Origin: Verrucomicrobiota bacterium
GTDB lineage: Bacteria > Verrucomicrobiota > Verrucomicrobiia > Opitutales > Opitutaceae
Assembly: GCA_023426435.1 (NCBI GenBank)
Contig: JAFAAS010000185.1
Span: forward strand, 1 to 64,000
Length of the DNA: 64,000 nucleotides
Direction: 5' to 3'
The translations under genes and the position numbers were made by a program. Of the stretch, positions 18,185 to 29,800 are shown in pieces (the stretch's first letter is position 1; each line of letters begins with the position of its first letter). Under the pieces are notes generated by a model. The model was not told where the DNA came from, did not search any database, and saw nothing but the letters and a program-made list of their open reading frames with translations.

Positions 18185-19216
18185 CTACGCCGCGCGCCGC
18201 CTGTGCCGACGGAGCAACACCAGCGCGGCGAGCAGCGCTGCGGCGCCAGCTCCATACGTCGATGGTTCAGGAATCGGGCGGAGCGAATACAGGTCGGTCA
18301 CAACGTAACCGGCGTAGAGAGAATCGGGACCGCCGTAAGCATTGCCGATGAGCACGCGGCCATCGTGAGAGAGATCGAAGACATCTTCGAGCCGCCACAA
18401 AGGAGGCAGGTTGACGAGGGCGGAGAGCGGGAAGGCGCCGGCATTCTGGCTCCATACGGCGGCCTGCGTAAATTCCGGTGACGGCGACCAGGTGCCGCCC
18501 GCGATGGTGCCGTCGAGATTCAGGGCCTCGGCGAAAAATCCGGGCGTGTCGGGACTCCATGGATCATGGACGCCGCTTGCGTTGACAATGATCTCGCGAC
18601 GGAGGTCGAGGCTATAGGCAGCGAATGCGGTTCCATCGCCGCTGATCGCGCTGATGCTGCCGACGTTGTAGGGATCGGTAGGATCAGTCACGACGCCGTT
18701 TTTAAACTTAAACGACACGTTTGCGCCGGTGGGGAAAATGTTGCCCACGACCGCGCCGTCTTCGGTGATGCCCTCGAGCCAGGTCGAACCTTTGGCGGGA
18801 AGGGGGATGAAGGTAAGGGTGCCTTGAGACCAAACGAAAGCGTGGGGCTCTCCGTTTTCGTGGAGGGCGCCGGCGATCAGGTTGGAGTGCGCTCCGATCA
18901 ACACCGGACGATCCGGAAATGGCAGATTCTCGAGCAGCGTGGTGGCGCCGTTGTCCCAACGCGCGACCGAGCGGTTGACGGTGTCGCGTCCGACGATCAC
19001 GGAGCCGTCCCCGTTGATGTCGGTCGGGACGAACGGCAACCAGTCGTAGACGCCGGCTTTTACGGAATAGCGGAAACCTTGGTTATTGGTGGTGCCGACG
19101 ACGTAGCGGCCATCGGCGGAGACGGCGGTGAGTTGTTCGCCGACGATTTGGAGTTTGGGCGCGGCGACAGCGATGCCGGCAAGGGCGAAAGCTGCGAGGG
19201 GAAGAAAGCGTTTCAT
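18185..19216 (-). CDS. Secreted PEP-CTERM-tailed protein with propeller-like repeats
   Basis: A signal peptide (MKRFLPLAAFALAGIAVAA) and a C-terminal sorting tail bracket the mature chain. The tail consists of IPEPSTYGAGAAA, a hydrophobic helix and RRHRRRAA. Tails of this type are processed by exosortase during export of surface or extracellular-polymer-associated proteins. The middle has repeats with patterns such as AVSADGRYVVGTT, INGDGSVIVGRD, ITEDGAVVGNI and ISGDGTAFAAYS, like the HAF/propeller-like autotransporter repeats. No catalytic residues are apparent. It converges with selO, with 19 bases between stops. No exosortase gene lies in the window. Confidence 0.85.
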   Translation of the reverse strand: MKRFLPLAAFALAGIAVAAPKLQIVGEQLTAVSADGRYVVGTTNNQGFRYSVKAGVYDWLPFVPTDINGDGSVIVGRDTVNRSVARWDNGATTLLENLPFPDRPVLIGAHSNLIAGALHENGEPHAFVWSQGTLTFIPLPAKGSTWLEGITEDGAVVGNIFPTGANVSFKFKNGVVTDPTDPYNVGSISAISGDGTAFAAYSLDLRREIIVNASGVHDPWSPDTPGFFAEALNLDGTIAGGTWSPSPEFTQAAVWSQNAGAFPLSALVNLPPLWRLEDVFDLSHDGRVLIGNAYGGPDSLYAGYVVTDLYSLRPIPEPSTYGAGAAALLAALVLLRRHRRRAA

Positions 19217-19386
19217 GGCCGGAAGGTAGTCCCGCGCGGCGGAGCGCGAAATCCGGCCTGAATCCTAGTGGGGTTACGGCGTGGGTCCCGATCGGCTTCC
19301 GGCTGAGTGCAGAAGCGAATTTCTGCGGATGGGCGAAACGGTAGTCGACCGATGTGCGGTGCGCGATGGCGGAAGCGCGTGTGGCC

Positions 19387-20256
19387 TCAAGCCATGGCGG
19401 CGCGGGCGAGCAATGCTTTGAGTTGGGCGATATCGGTCAGCGTGGTCTTGGCGATGAAACCGCGGGCGTGGGTGAAGTGGACGCCGGGGGCGCTGGCGAG
19501 GCGGGTGAAGTCGACGCGAGGGTTGTCGCGGTAGCGTTCGAGGCCGTAGCCGGAACTGCGGCGATCGGGGCTGACGATGGCGACGATTTCGTTTTCGAGC
19601 CCACGGCTGCGGATGAAGCGATCGAGACCGAACGAAGGTTCTTCGGGCAGCGGATCGGTGCGTGGGAGGAAGAGGATTTGGGCGGGTTGTCCGGCGAGAT
19701 CGAGAGACCAGATTTCGGTGTGTTGCGCGAGAAAGGCGAGGCGGGTGCGGAGAGACGTGATGTAGGCGACGAGGTCCGCGCCGATGAGACGCATCATTTC
19801 CCAAAGTGGCTGGCCGGGCTCGTGGCGCGCAGAGAGCGAGAACTGTTTGAGGAGCGTGGCGGCGACGGGAGAGTTGAGGCGCGCGAGGGTGTCGGGCGTG
19901 GTGCCGAGCCAGGTGGCGGTTTCGATCGGGCCGCGGGTGTCGAAACGCTCCGTGGTTTCGAGCCAGTCGCAGAACTGGCGCGCGTCGTCGTAGAGCCCGA
20001 GATGCTGCAAGGCGAGCGAGAGCGCGCAGGTCGGCGGGTGGTCCTTGGGGAGTTGGTGATGATCGAAGTTGTTGAGGTCGGGCTCGTGACGGTGACCGAC
20101 GTCGACGACGCAGACGGACGCGTCGGCGAGTTCGGCCGGGGTCGGTTCGCGGCGCACGACGGGCACCGGATGGCGCGCGAGCAAAACGCTGCAGGCGAGA
20201 AACTCGTCGGTGTGCGCACCACCGGGATGCGTGAGAAGGGCATGGAAGGGAGTCAT
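19387..20256 (-). CDS. MYG1-family (UPF0160) DHH-like hydrolase
   Basis: The 289-residue protein shows the MYG1 signature: THPGGAHTDEFLACSVLL at the N-terminus and DVGHRHEPDLNNFDHHQ with the metal-binding Asp/His cluster. Eukaryotic MYG1 is a 3'-5' RNA exonuclease in nucleus and mitochondria, and bacterial members are uncharacterised. The C-terminal FTHARGFIAKT segment is also conserved in the family. It is presumably a cytoplasmic metal-dependent phosphodiesterase. It is shorter than many eukaryotic homologues. Confidence 0.88.
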   Translation of the reverse strand: MTPFHALLTHPGGAHTDEFLACSVLLARHPVPVVRREPTPAELADASVCVVDVGHRHEPDLNNFDHHQLPKDHPPTCALSLALQHLGLYDDARQFCDWLETTERFDTRGPIETATWLGTTPDTLARLNSPVAATLLKQFSLSARHEPGQPLWEMMRLIGADLVAYITSLRTRLAFLAQHTEIWSLDLAGQPAQILFLPRTDPLPEEPSFGLDRFIRSRGLENEIVAIVSPDRRSSGYGLERYRDNPRVDFTRLASAPGVHFTHARGFIAKTTLTDIAQLKALLARAAMA

Positions 20257-20360
20257 GAAGCGGTCACGCTGAGGTCTGCGGATGAAAAGGGAAGAGCGGC
20301 GAGCGAAGGAGAGCGACGGGATCGGTGTTGCGCGTGGTGAAAAGACGGAAACGTTGGGTC

Positions 20361-20546
20361 ATGCCGTCACGTGAAACGAAGAAGCCTCACCATCCGACGG
20401 AGCGGCAGCAGAAGAATCAGTTGCTGCTGCGGCCGACGTTCAAGCAGCCGCATGGGCGGCACTCGCCGGCGGGCCATGCGACGAGAATCAATGCGTTCGT
20501 GAACTCGATGGGGCGCCGCAATCAGGCGAAGCGCGACTCGCGTTGA
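20361..20546 (+). CDS. Small basic hypothetical protein, 61 aa
   Basis: A 61-codon frame encodes a basic, glutamine-rich peptide (TERQQKNQLLLRPTFK, HATRINAFVNSMGRRNQAKR). Its third codon positions are GC-rich like neighbouring genes, which favours a real gene. The ribosome site is weak, and an upstream in-frame start exists at 20325. There is no known family or membrane segment. A nucleic-acid-binding role is only a guess from charge. Confidence 0.45.
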   Translation: MPSRETKKPHHPTERQQKNQLLLRPTFKQPHGRHSPAGHATRINAFVNSMGRRNQAKRDSR

Positions 20547-20805
20547 GGTTTGATTCCGCCGCACGTGGACGGCGGACGAAAGCGGTGTCTGGTTAACCGG
20601 TGTAACTGGCGGTCAACTTGTGGTTGAGGCGCAGCGGAGTTGGGTGGGCGCGTCCAGCGGCTGCCCCTCGTATCGACGATTCCACTACCCCGCATGCAAG
20701 CTTTTCGGACTGGTTTTCCGGGAGGAAACTCCCGTGCAAACGACCGAGCCCAGGCGCCGTGGTGGGGCGTTGGTTTCCCGTTTCATCACAACCCCCGACC
20801 CGATC

Positions 20806-23800
20806 ATGACCTGGAACCTTGCTCGATCCACCCCCGCCGCCGCCGGCCGTAGGTGTCCTCGCCGGACTGACTGGCTGCTCGCTACGCCGTTTGGCGTGAT
20901 TGTTCTCATTGCGCTCGCATTCTTCTCCGCCCCGCGAAGTGCGCAGGGTGCGGAGGCGAGTCTGTTGTCGCACGGGGATTTCGAGCCGGATCTAGCGACG
21001 ACCGTCGTGGAGATGCCGAACACCTATGTCGTGGGCACGCATGCGACGGGCATCTGGAGCACGCGGCTCGGCACCGGTTCGCAGCAGGTCGCGTATCAGG
21101 ACGACGGCGCGGCAAATCATTTTGTGTCGGTGGGCACATCAGTGAATCAGCCGGGAATCTTTCAGGTGGTGCCGTGGCCGGGCCACGGCACTGCGCAGCT
21201 CAGCTATACTTACAGCGGGCCGCGCGCTATTGTGCGCATCTTCGGCGCCGAAACGGGTGACACCATTGCCAAGTTCAGCGGGGAGAACTCGCTGACGCTG
21301 ATCCAGCAGATCGACAATCCGGCCGCGACCGAGTGGACGACCGTGACGCATGAGGTGGAGCTGAGCGGCGTTTATGATTATCTCGTGGTGCGTTTTGGAA
21401 CGGCGGGCATGGCCGCGAGCCTCTACGATGATATCTTCATGACAGTCCCCGTTCCGGCGCCCGACACCGCGCCAGTGATCGTGACGGAATCCCTGCCCGC
21501 GACTCAAGTCGGCGCTGCGTATGTGGCGACGTTGGAGGCTGAAGGTGGCAATGGCGCACTCACCTGGAGTGTGGTGGCGGGAACGTTGCCGGCGGGTCTG
21601 TCGCTTTCTGAAGACGGCTTCATCTCTGGCGTGCCGACAACGGCCGGAATGTCGAGCTTCACGGTTCGCGTGGTGGATGGGGACGACAACGTCGGCGAGG
21701 CGGATTCGAGCACGCAGGAGTATTCGTTGTTGGTAAACGTCCCGGTGCCGCCGGCGGCGAGTTTGGTGGTGACCCGGACCAGCGGTGTGGCGCCGCTCGC
21801 GGTGAGTTTCGATGCAACAGGTTCAACGAGCCTGCTGACCTCCCGGCCATTTCACGATCTCCACTATCATTGGGATTATGGCGATCCGGATAGCGGGGCA
21901 TGGTCGACGTCGCGCAAGAGCAAGAACGAGGATTTGGGAGCCATCGGTGGCCACGTTTACGAAACGCCGGGCGTGTATACGGCGACGTTGACGGTGACCG
22001 ATTCGTCGGGGGCTTCGAGTCAGGCCACGGTGGAAATCACGGTCGAGGATCCGGATGTCGTGTTTGCGGGGACGAACACGATCTGCATTTCGACGGATGG
22101 CGATTTTACGGGTGCTCCGGCGGGATCGTTGCACGTGGCAAGTGATAGCTGGGCAACGATTGCGTCGTCGCTTGGCACGGGGAAACGCGTGTTGCTGAAG
22201 CGCGGAAACACGTGGGTGTCCGACGGCACTCGCATCACGATGAACTTCGCCGGGCCGGGTATCCTTGGTGCGTTTGGCACGGGCCCGAAACCCATCATCA
22301 CGTTCGCAGCCGACGGGACGGGCTGGACGTTCTTCATGGGCAACGGCAACACGCCCTATCAGTTCGGCGATTTCCGTTTCATGGATTTCGAGATCCAGGG
22401 CCGCGGTTTCAACTACTCGGGATTCCATGCGGAAGGTGCGTTCAACAACCTCACGATTCTCCGCGTGGATGCCTCGGAAATGGGAGTGTTTCTCAATCTC
22501 TCTCCGCCCATCCTTCGCTACTACAACAACGACAATCGTCCCGGACACCAGCTGTGGGAGGGCGTTGCCGTGGTTGAAACGAAGTATGAAAAGGTCGTTG
22601 GCGACGGTGGCGAATTTAATGGTCGTCACATCGCCTACGCCGGCATGGCGCGCTCCCTTTTCATGGGTAACATTTGGAATAATGCCGAGCGGGGTGAACA
22701 CATCCTGCGCGTGCCGTTTGCGCAGCGCTTCATTGTCGCGCACAACGAACTCACGAACGCGCGTCTCACGAAGCATCTGATCAAGATGCACGGCGGCGCC
22801 ACGGAGGACGTGCCCGGCCAGTGGGTGCCGCCCGGTGAAAACCAGACCAAGTTTGTCACGATCTCGGACAACTATTTCTCCTCCCGCTTGGGCGATTGGC
22901 TCGTTTCCGTCGGCCCGCAAAACGCCACTAGCGCGGAAGTCACCCAAGACATTATTGTCGAACGCAACGAGGCCGTCTTCGGAGACGACAACAACATCGC
23001 TTTCCACATGGCGGCGTCATCGACGACGGTGCGTAACAACACGGTCATCATGACGGGTGCGTCCGGAAGCGGCACCATCGTGATGTTTGATCGACGCGGA
23101 ATCGAACCGGTGCCGACGGACAATTACGCTTACAACAACAGCGGCTACAGCGGAAACACACAGTCCTTCACCTTGGCCAGCGTGGTGGCGAGTGCGGTCA
23201 ATACGACGGTCCGCAACAACTTCGGCCGCGCGCTGGGTTCCAGTAAGACGCTGATCAGCGGTGGTGGCACGAATCTGGTGCAGTCGAACAATGTGATCAC
23301 CGACACGCCCGGCTGGGTGGTCGCAGATCCGACAACGGCGCATCATTTCGATCTGGTGAGCGGCAGCGAAGCGATTGGGGCGGGTTATCCGGTATCGTTG
23401 CTCGCTGACTTTGAAGGCCAACCGCGTTGGCCGAGCGGCGGGATCTCTCTGGGTGCGTTCGAGTCTCCTCCGACTACGCCGGATGTTGCGCCGACGATCG
23501 TTACGACCGCGCTTCGGGGCGGCGCTTATGGCGAACCCTATTGGGTGACGCTCGAAGGCGAGGGCGGCAATAGCCGCCTCTACTGGGCGCTTGCTTCCGG
23601 GAATTTGCCGGAGGGTTTGGAACTTCGCTCTAACGGCCAGATCGTCGGCAAGCCGACCGCGAGTGGTTCGTTCACGTTCACGGTGAGCCTCGATGATTCG
23701 GATGGCGCGATCGGCGGCAGTGATGCGGCGGAAAGAACGTTCACGTTGGAAATTGGGGCGGAGCCGAACTCGGTGCCACGGATCACGGCAGCGAACGTGC

Positions 23801-26800
23801 CGGCTGCCATTGTGGGCGAAAGCTATTCTCGGGCTTTGACCGCGGTTGACGGCAATGGCGCGCTGACGTGGACGCTGACCTCAGGCGCATTGCCCGCCGG
23901 CTTCAACCTGTCTTCAGAAGGCGTCATTTCCGGCACGGCGACCGTGACGGGAGAATACGAGTTTACGGTGAGCGTCGCGGATAGCGACGACGTGCTCGGC
24001 GCTGCGGACGAGGACACCATTACGTATACCTTGGTGGTTAACCCGTCTGGTTCGGTGACCGGCTATCAAGGGGCGACCTTCTACAATCAAAGCTTCGCCG
24101 CTCAAGCGGGTCAGTTTGAAGCGACGTTCGACGTGTATGTCCCGACCAAGCCGATCAACGCGCCCATTGGTCTCTCGTTTGGACCTGCAAGTTCATACGC
24201 TCAGATGGCGGCGATCGTGAGCTTCTCGGCGGACGGCTATCTCAATGCCCGCGATGGCGGAGCCTACACCTACACGGCTCCCGCGATTTATTACGAAGCG
24301 GGCATGAAGCTCGGGTATCGTTTGGTGGTGAATATTTCCGCCAAGAAATACTCGGTGTATGTCTCCGTCGATGGAGGTGAGGAGCAACTCCTGGCGGACA
24401 ACTTCAACTTCCGCACCGAGCAGGCGTCGGTCGCGGCGCTCAACAACCTCTCGGTTAAAGTGGATGCGCCCGTTGGCGGTTGGATCTCGGTGACGAACTT
24501 CGCGGTGACGCCGATCGGTGAACCGAGCGTCCCGGTGACCGGCGTTTCGGTGGCGCCGTCGAGTGCATCGTTGGAGATCGGCGAAACCGCTGCGTTGACT
24601 GCGACGGTGGCGCCGGCGAATGCGACCAACCAAGTGATCTCCTGGTCGAGCAGCGCTCCGACGGTGGCGTCCGTCGACCAGAACGGTCTCGTGACGGCGA
24701 TCAGTGCGGGTTCTGCGACGATTACCGCAACGACGTTGGAGGGGAACTTCACGGCGAGCAGCACGGTGACCGTGGTCGGAACGTCGGGTGAGCTGTCCGT
24801 GATGATTTTTGCGGACGCGGGGGTGCACGATTTCGGCGGTGTGACTGGTGCACTGGATACGGAGATTTTCCGCTCCGGCACGGCGAGCTGGCGCATCACT
24901 TACAACGCCGATTCGGCGACGTCGGCGTTCAATCCACAGGGAGCGACGCTGAAAATGTCCGACCTGACGCCGTATGCGAATAGCGGATACTTCGAGTTCT
25001 GGTATCGTTCCTCGAAGGCCGGCACCATGTGTTTTCAAGTGATGGATGGAGGCGCCGTCCCTGTTAATACGACGATTTTCCAAGCCGACCGCGTATTGGA
25101 AGCGACAACGGAGTGGACGCGCGTCGAGATTCCGTTCACGGGCTGGACGCAGGCGCCGTCGACGACGGCGAGCTGGAAGCTGATGCTTCGCGGCTGGATC
25201 GGGATGAACGGCGCGACTGTGCATTATGACGACATCCGTTTTGTTGGCACGACGCCTTCTGCGGTGGCTGTTACAGGGGTGAGCGTAGCTCCGGAGACGC
25301 TTGCACTCGAGGTGGGCGAGTCGTCGGCGTTGACTGTGACCGTGGCACCTTTGAACGCCACGAATACCCTGGTGAACTGGACGACCAGCGACGCGGCCGT
25401 CGCGACGGTGAGCAGTTCCGGTGTGGTCACCGCGGTGGCCGAAGGCTCTGCGACGATCACGGCCACAACGGAGGATGGTGGCTTCACCGCGACCAGTGCG
25501 GTGACGGTGACTGCGGCCGAGGAGCCTGGCATTGAAGTGTCGATTTATTCCGATGCGGCCACGGCTGACGTCGGAGTTCCTTCAGTTGGCGCGTCCGACA
25601 CGACCATCTTCCGTTCAGGCACCGCCAGCTGGCGCATCACTTACGCGGACGATTGGAGTGTCTCGATTTTCCATCCGCAAGGAGCGGAGTCGTCGATGGC
25701 CGACCTGACCCCGTATGCGAACAGCGGATACTTCGAATTCTGGTATCGTTCGTCCAAAGCCGGCACCGTTCAGTTGCGGGTGTTGGATGCCGGCGCGGCT
25801 AACGCCAATCTCTTCCAGGCGGACATACCGCTGGTAGCAACCGAGGTTTGGACACGCGTCGAGGTTCCGTTCACCGGCTGGACCCAAGCGCCTTCCAGCT
25901 CGGCGAACTGGCGACTGATGCTGCGTGGCTGGGGCGGCATCGGCGGCGGCACGGTGCACTACGACGACATCAAATTTATTGGCGACGAACCCGTGGCTGC
26001 TCCGGTCACCGGGGTGAGTGTCGCTCCGAGCACACTCGAGCTTGAAGTCGGACAATCGTCGACCTTGACGGCCACCGTAGCGCCGGCGAACGCGGCCAAT
26101 CCCGCGGTGAGCTGGACGACCAGCAACGCGGCGGTCGCAACGGTCAGCAGTTCCGGTCTGGTGACCGCGATTGGCGCGGGATCCGCGACCATCACGGCAA
26201 CGACGGAGGACGGCGGTTTTACCGCGACGAGCACCGTCACCGTTTCCGCCGCTCAGGCGAATGAGCTGGAACTCACGATCTTCTCGGATGCGGGCACGCA
26301 TGCCTATGGTGGCGTGACCGGCGCGCTGGACACGGAGATCCGCCGTTCGGGCAACGCCAGCTGGCGCATCACCTACGCGGATGATTGGTCGACCTCGGCC
26401 TTCAATCCGCTCGGCGCGACCGCAAGTCCGGCGGACCTCACGCCGTATGCGAACAGCGGATACTTCGAGTTCTGGTATCGCTCGAGCAAAGCGGGAACGA
26501 TCCGCTTCCAAGTCTTGGACGTCGGAGCGGTTAACGCCGCTCTCTTCACCGTCGATCGCGCGGTGGCTGCGACGACGGAGTGGACGCGAATCGAGATTCC
26601 GTTCACGGGCTGGGCTCAGGCGCCATCGTCCGTTACCAACTGGCGTCTGATGCTGCGTGGTTATGGTGGGATGACGGGTGCGACGGTGCACTATGATGAC
26701 ATCCGCTTTGTGGTTCCGAGCGCATCCGGCGAAGTGCCGGCTCTCGGGGTGAGTGTGTCTCCTTCCGTTACCTCCTTGGAAGTGGGGCAGACCCAGCAGC

Positions 26801-29800
26801 TCGTCGCAACCGTGGCTCCGCCCAATGCGACGAACCAGGATGTCTCGTGGGAATCGGACAATCCATCCGTGGCAACGGTCAGTGAATCGGGCCTGGTGAC
26901 GGCGGTTGCCGTCGGCACCGCGACCGTCACCGTGACCACGGACGACGGTGGACACACGGCGCAGTCAACGATCACGGTTGTTGCTGCGGAACCAGGACGG
27001 CATCCGTTCCTCTTCTTCTCCGCGAAGGACATCCCGACGATTCGGGCGCGCATGGATGGGCCGGAAGTCGCGGATCGTCGCACGCGCTTGATCAATCGGG
27101 CGAATGCACTGTTGAGTGCGTCTCCGTCGACGGACTCCCGCACGATGCAGGGCAACAGCGGCATACTGGCGTTTGCTTACATCGTGACCGGCAACGAGGC
27201 CTACGCGCAGCGCGCGATTCAGGAAGCTCTCGCCACGGCCGACCTGCCGACGTGGATCACTGGGCACGACTTCAACCGCGGTGCAGACCTCGTGTCGTCG
27301 GAGCGCTCGCTCGGCACGGCGCTAGTCTACGACTGGTGCTACGATGTGATGACGCCCGAACAGCGGTCGACCCTGCGGAATGCGCTCCTCGAGAAGGGCA
27401 TTGCCCAATACAACCTGACCGTTGATCCGACGCTGAGCCCGAACTGGTATACGTTCGATCCGGTGAACAACTGGCGCGGCGTGTGCCATGGTGGCAACGC
27501 GGTTGCAGCGCTGGTGTTGTATTACGAATCCGAAGAAGCGCGTCGCGCAGCGGATCTCGCGCGCCAGCATCTGCCCCCGACCCTTCGTTCGTTGGTCCTC
27601 GAGGACAGCGGCGGCCATGAGGGCAACACGTATAACAACTACGGCGTCGAATACGCCCTGAAGGGTGCGATGGCGATGCAGCGCTTCTACGGCGGCTATG
27701 AGGAGCTGCTGGAGGAATTTGCGGTGCAGAAACTCGGCAACTACTGGTCGGTTTACCTCTTCGGACCCGATCACCGCTTCGCCAATATCAGCCGCCACAA
27801 CTACGACTGGGCGGCCGGGCTCTACTCGGCTGGTGGCGGCGTGGAAGGTGGACCTTCGAGCCAGCGCTCAACGCTGGTGGATTCGCTCGTGCCAGGAGGC
27901 GATCAATTGATGCGGTGGGCGGCCGACAATGGCAGCCAGCGCTTCTACTGGAATGCCGCGAGCCCGTTCTACTTCCTCTGGCGCCGCATCGGAGCTCCGA
28001 CGACCTTCCAGCAGCCGAAGCCGGCTTTGCAGGACGCGGTGCTCTTCCGCGGCGCGGGACATGGTATCTTCCAGTCGGATACGCTGTGGATGGCGTATAG
28101 CGGCGGCGCGACGCACAATCGGGGAGACGGCGGTGCCTTCGTGCTCGTCGCGAAAGAGGGCGGAAATTGGGAGCGGCTCATTCATCTCGAGCCGTCGCTC
28201 AACTTCTTCGAAAGCGAGAACCAGTCCACCTATTTGATCAACGGCGTTGGTCAGCGCCGAGGTTTGGATACGCTCATCAACCGCGCGCAATATCAGCGCT
28301 TCGGCTCGGGCGACGGCTTCCACTATGCGGCTTCCAACATCAAGCCGCTCTACGCGAACACCGCGCTGACCAAGCTCACGCGCCACGTCGTGATGGTGCG
28401 CGGCAAATATGTGGTGTTGCTCGACGATCTCGCCGGCTCGGAGTCGCTCAACTTCGAGGCGCGGTTCCAGACGGCCGCGACGAACACGATCACGGTCAAC
28501 ACCGAAGGTGGCAAAGTCGTTGGCCAGAACCTCGACCTGCATATCGTTTCGAGCGGATTCGATCCGTTCACGACGGGCCAAGGGCAGGGTGCGAGCGCCG
28601 CGGTGCGTCACTTGCGCTTCTCGCGGCAAGCGGAAGAGGCGGCGTTGTTGACGGTGCTGTATCCCACGGCCAGAGGCGGTTCGGCCCCGACGGTGCAAGT
28701 GACTGACGGCGTGGTCACGATCACTCACGGCGGCGAAACCGACGAGGTGACGTTTATCCGCGAGGGTCAGGACTGGCGCTTGAGTGCGGTCAATGGCGCG
28801 ACGGCGGATAACATCCCCATGGGTCAGGAACGGAACATCGTGCCTTATCGCGAAGGCCGCGATGATACCGATGAAGTGCCCGAGTGGATGATGGAAGTGG
28901 TCGGCGAACCGATCGTAGTTCCGGACACGGGAGTGACGGTGAGCCACGGACAGGTCTCCCTCAATGTCGGGCAAACGCAGGCGATCACCGCCACCGTCGC
29001 CCCGGCTGATGCCACCAACGGCAGTGTGGTGTGGACGACGAGCAATCCCGCGATCGCAAGCGTGACTCAGACCTCGCTATCGGCTGCGACCATTCGGGCG
29101 GTTGGCGCGGGCACCGCGACCATCACCGCAACGAGCGGCGGCGGATTCACGGCGCACACGGTCGTCACGGTAAACTCGGCCGCGGAGGTGATTGTTCCTT
29201 ACGCGAGCACGGCCCCGGCACTGGATGGCGTCATCGACTCCGGCTACGGCGGAGTGCTCGGGGTGATTGCGAAACCGGCTCCCGGTGAGGCCGCGCCGGC
29301 ACCGTCGAATATCTCGGCGTCGTGGCGTGCGGCCTTCACCAACAGTGATCTCTACATCGTGGTCGATGTGACCGACGACGCGTGGATCACCACCGAAGCC
29401 ACTGAATGGAACAACGACAGCGTCGAACTCTTCCTCGATGGTAATAATAGCAAGAACTCCACCTCGGACGGCTTGAATGACATCAAGGTCGCATTCATGC
29501 CTCAACCCGACGGCACGGTGAAGGTGCAGACCGTGGTCTACCCGCCCAATCCCGCGGGGCTCGATCTCTCGGGCGTCCAGGCTGCGTTTACGCACAAGAC
29601 GGGCGGCGGCGAGAACTACTCGGGATACGTATTGGAAATCAAAGTCCCGCTCGCGACGCTCGGCACTGTCGCCGAGGAAGGGCGAAAGATCGGCATCGAT
29701 TTCCAACTGGACGACAACGACACCCCCGGTGCGCGCGATCGTTATCTCACGTGGTTCGGCAGCAATCTGAACAACAACCCGGCCGCGTATGGCACGGTGA

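Noticed and set aside
24790..26715. Regular repeats considered as a CRISPR array
   Set aside because: The repeats are about 735 bases long and in frame within a coding sequence, with no short repeat-spacer pattern.
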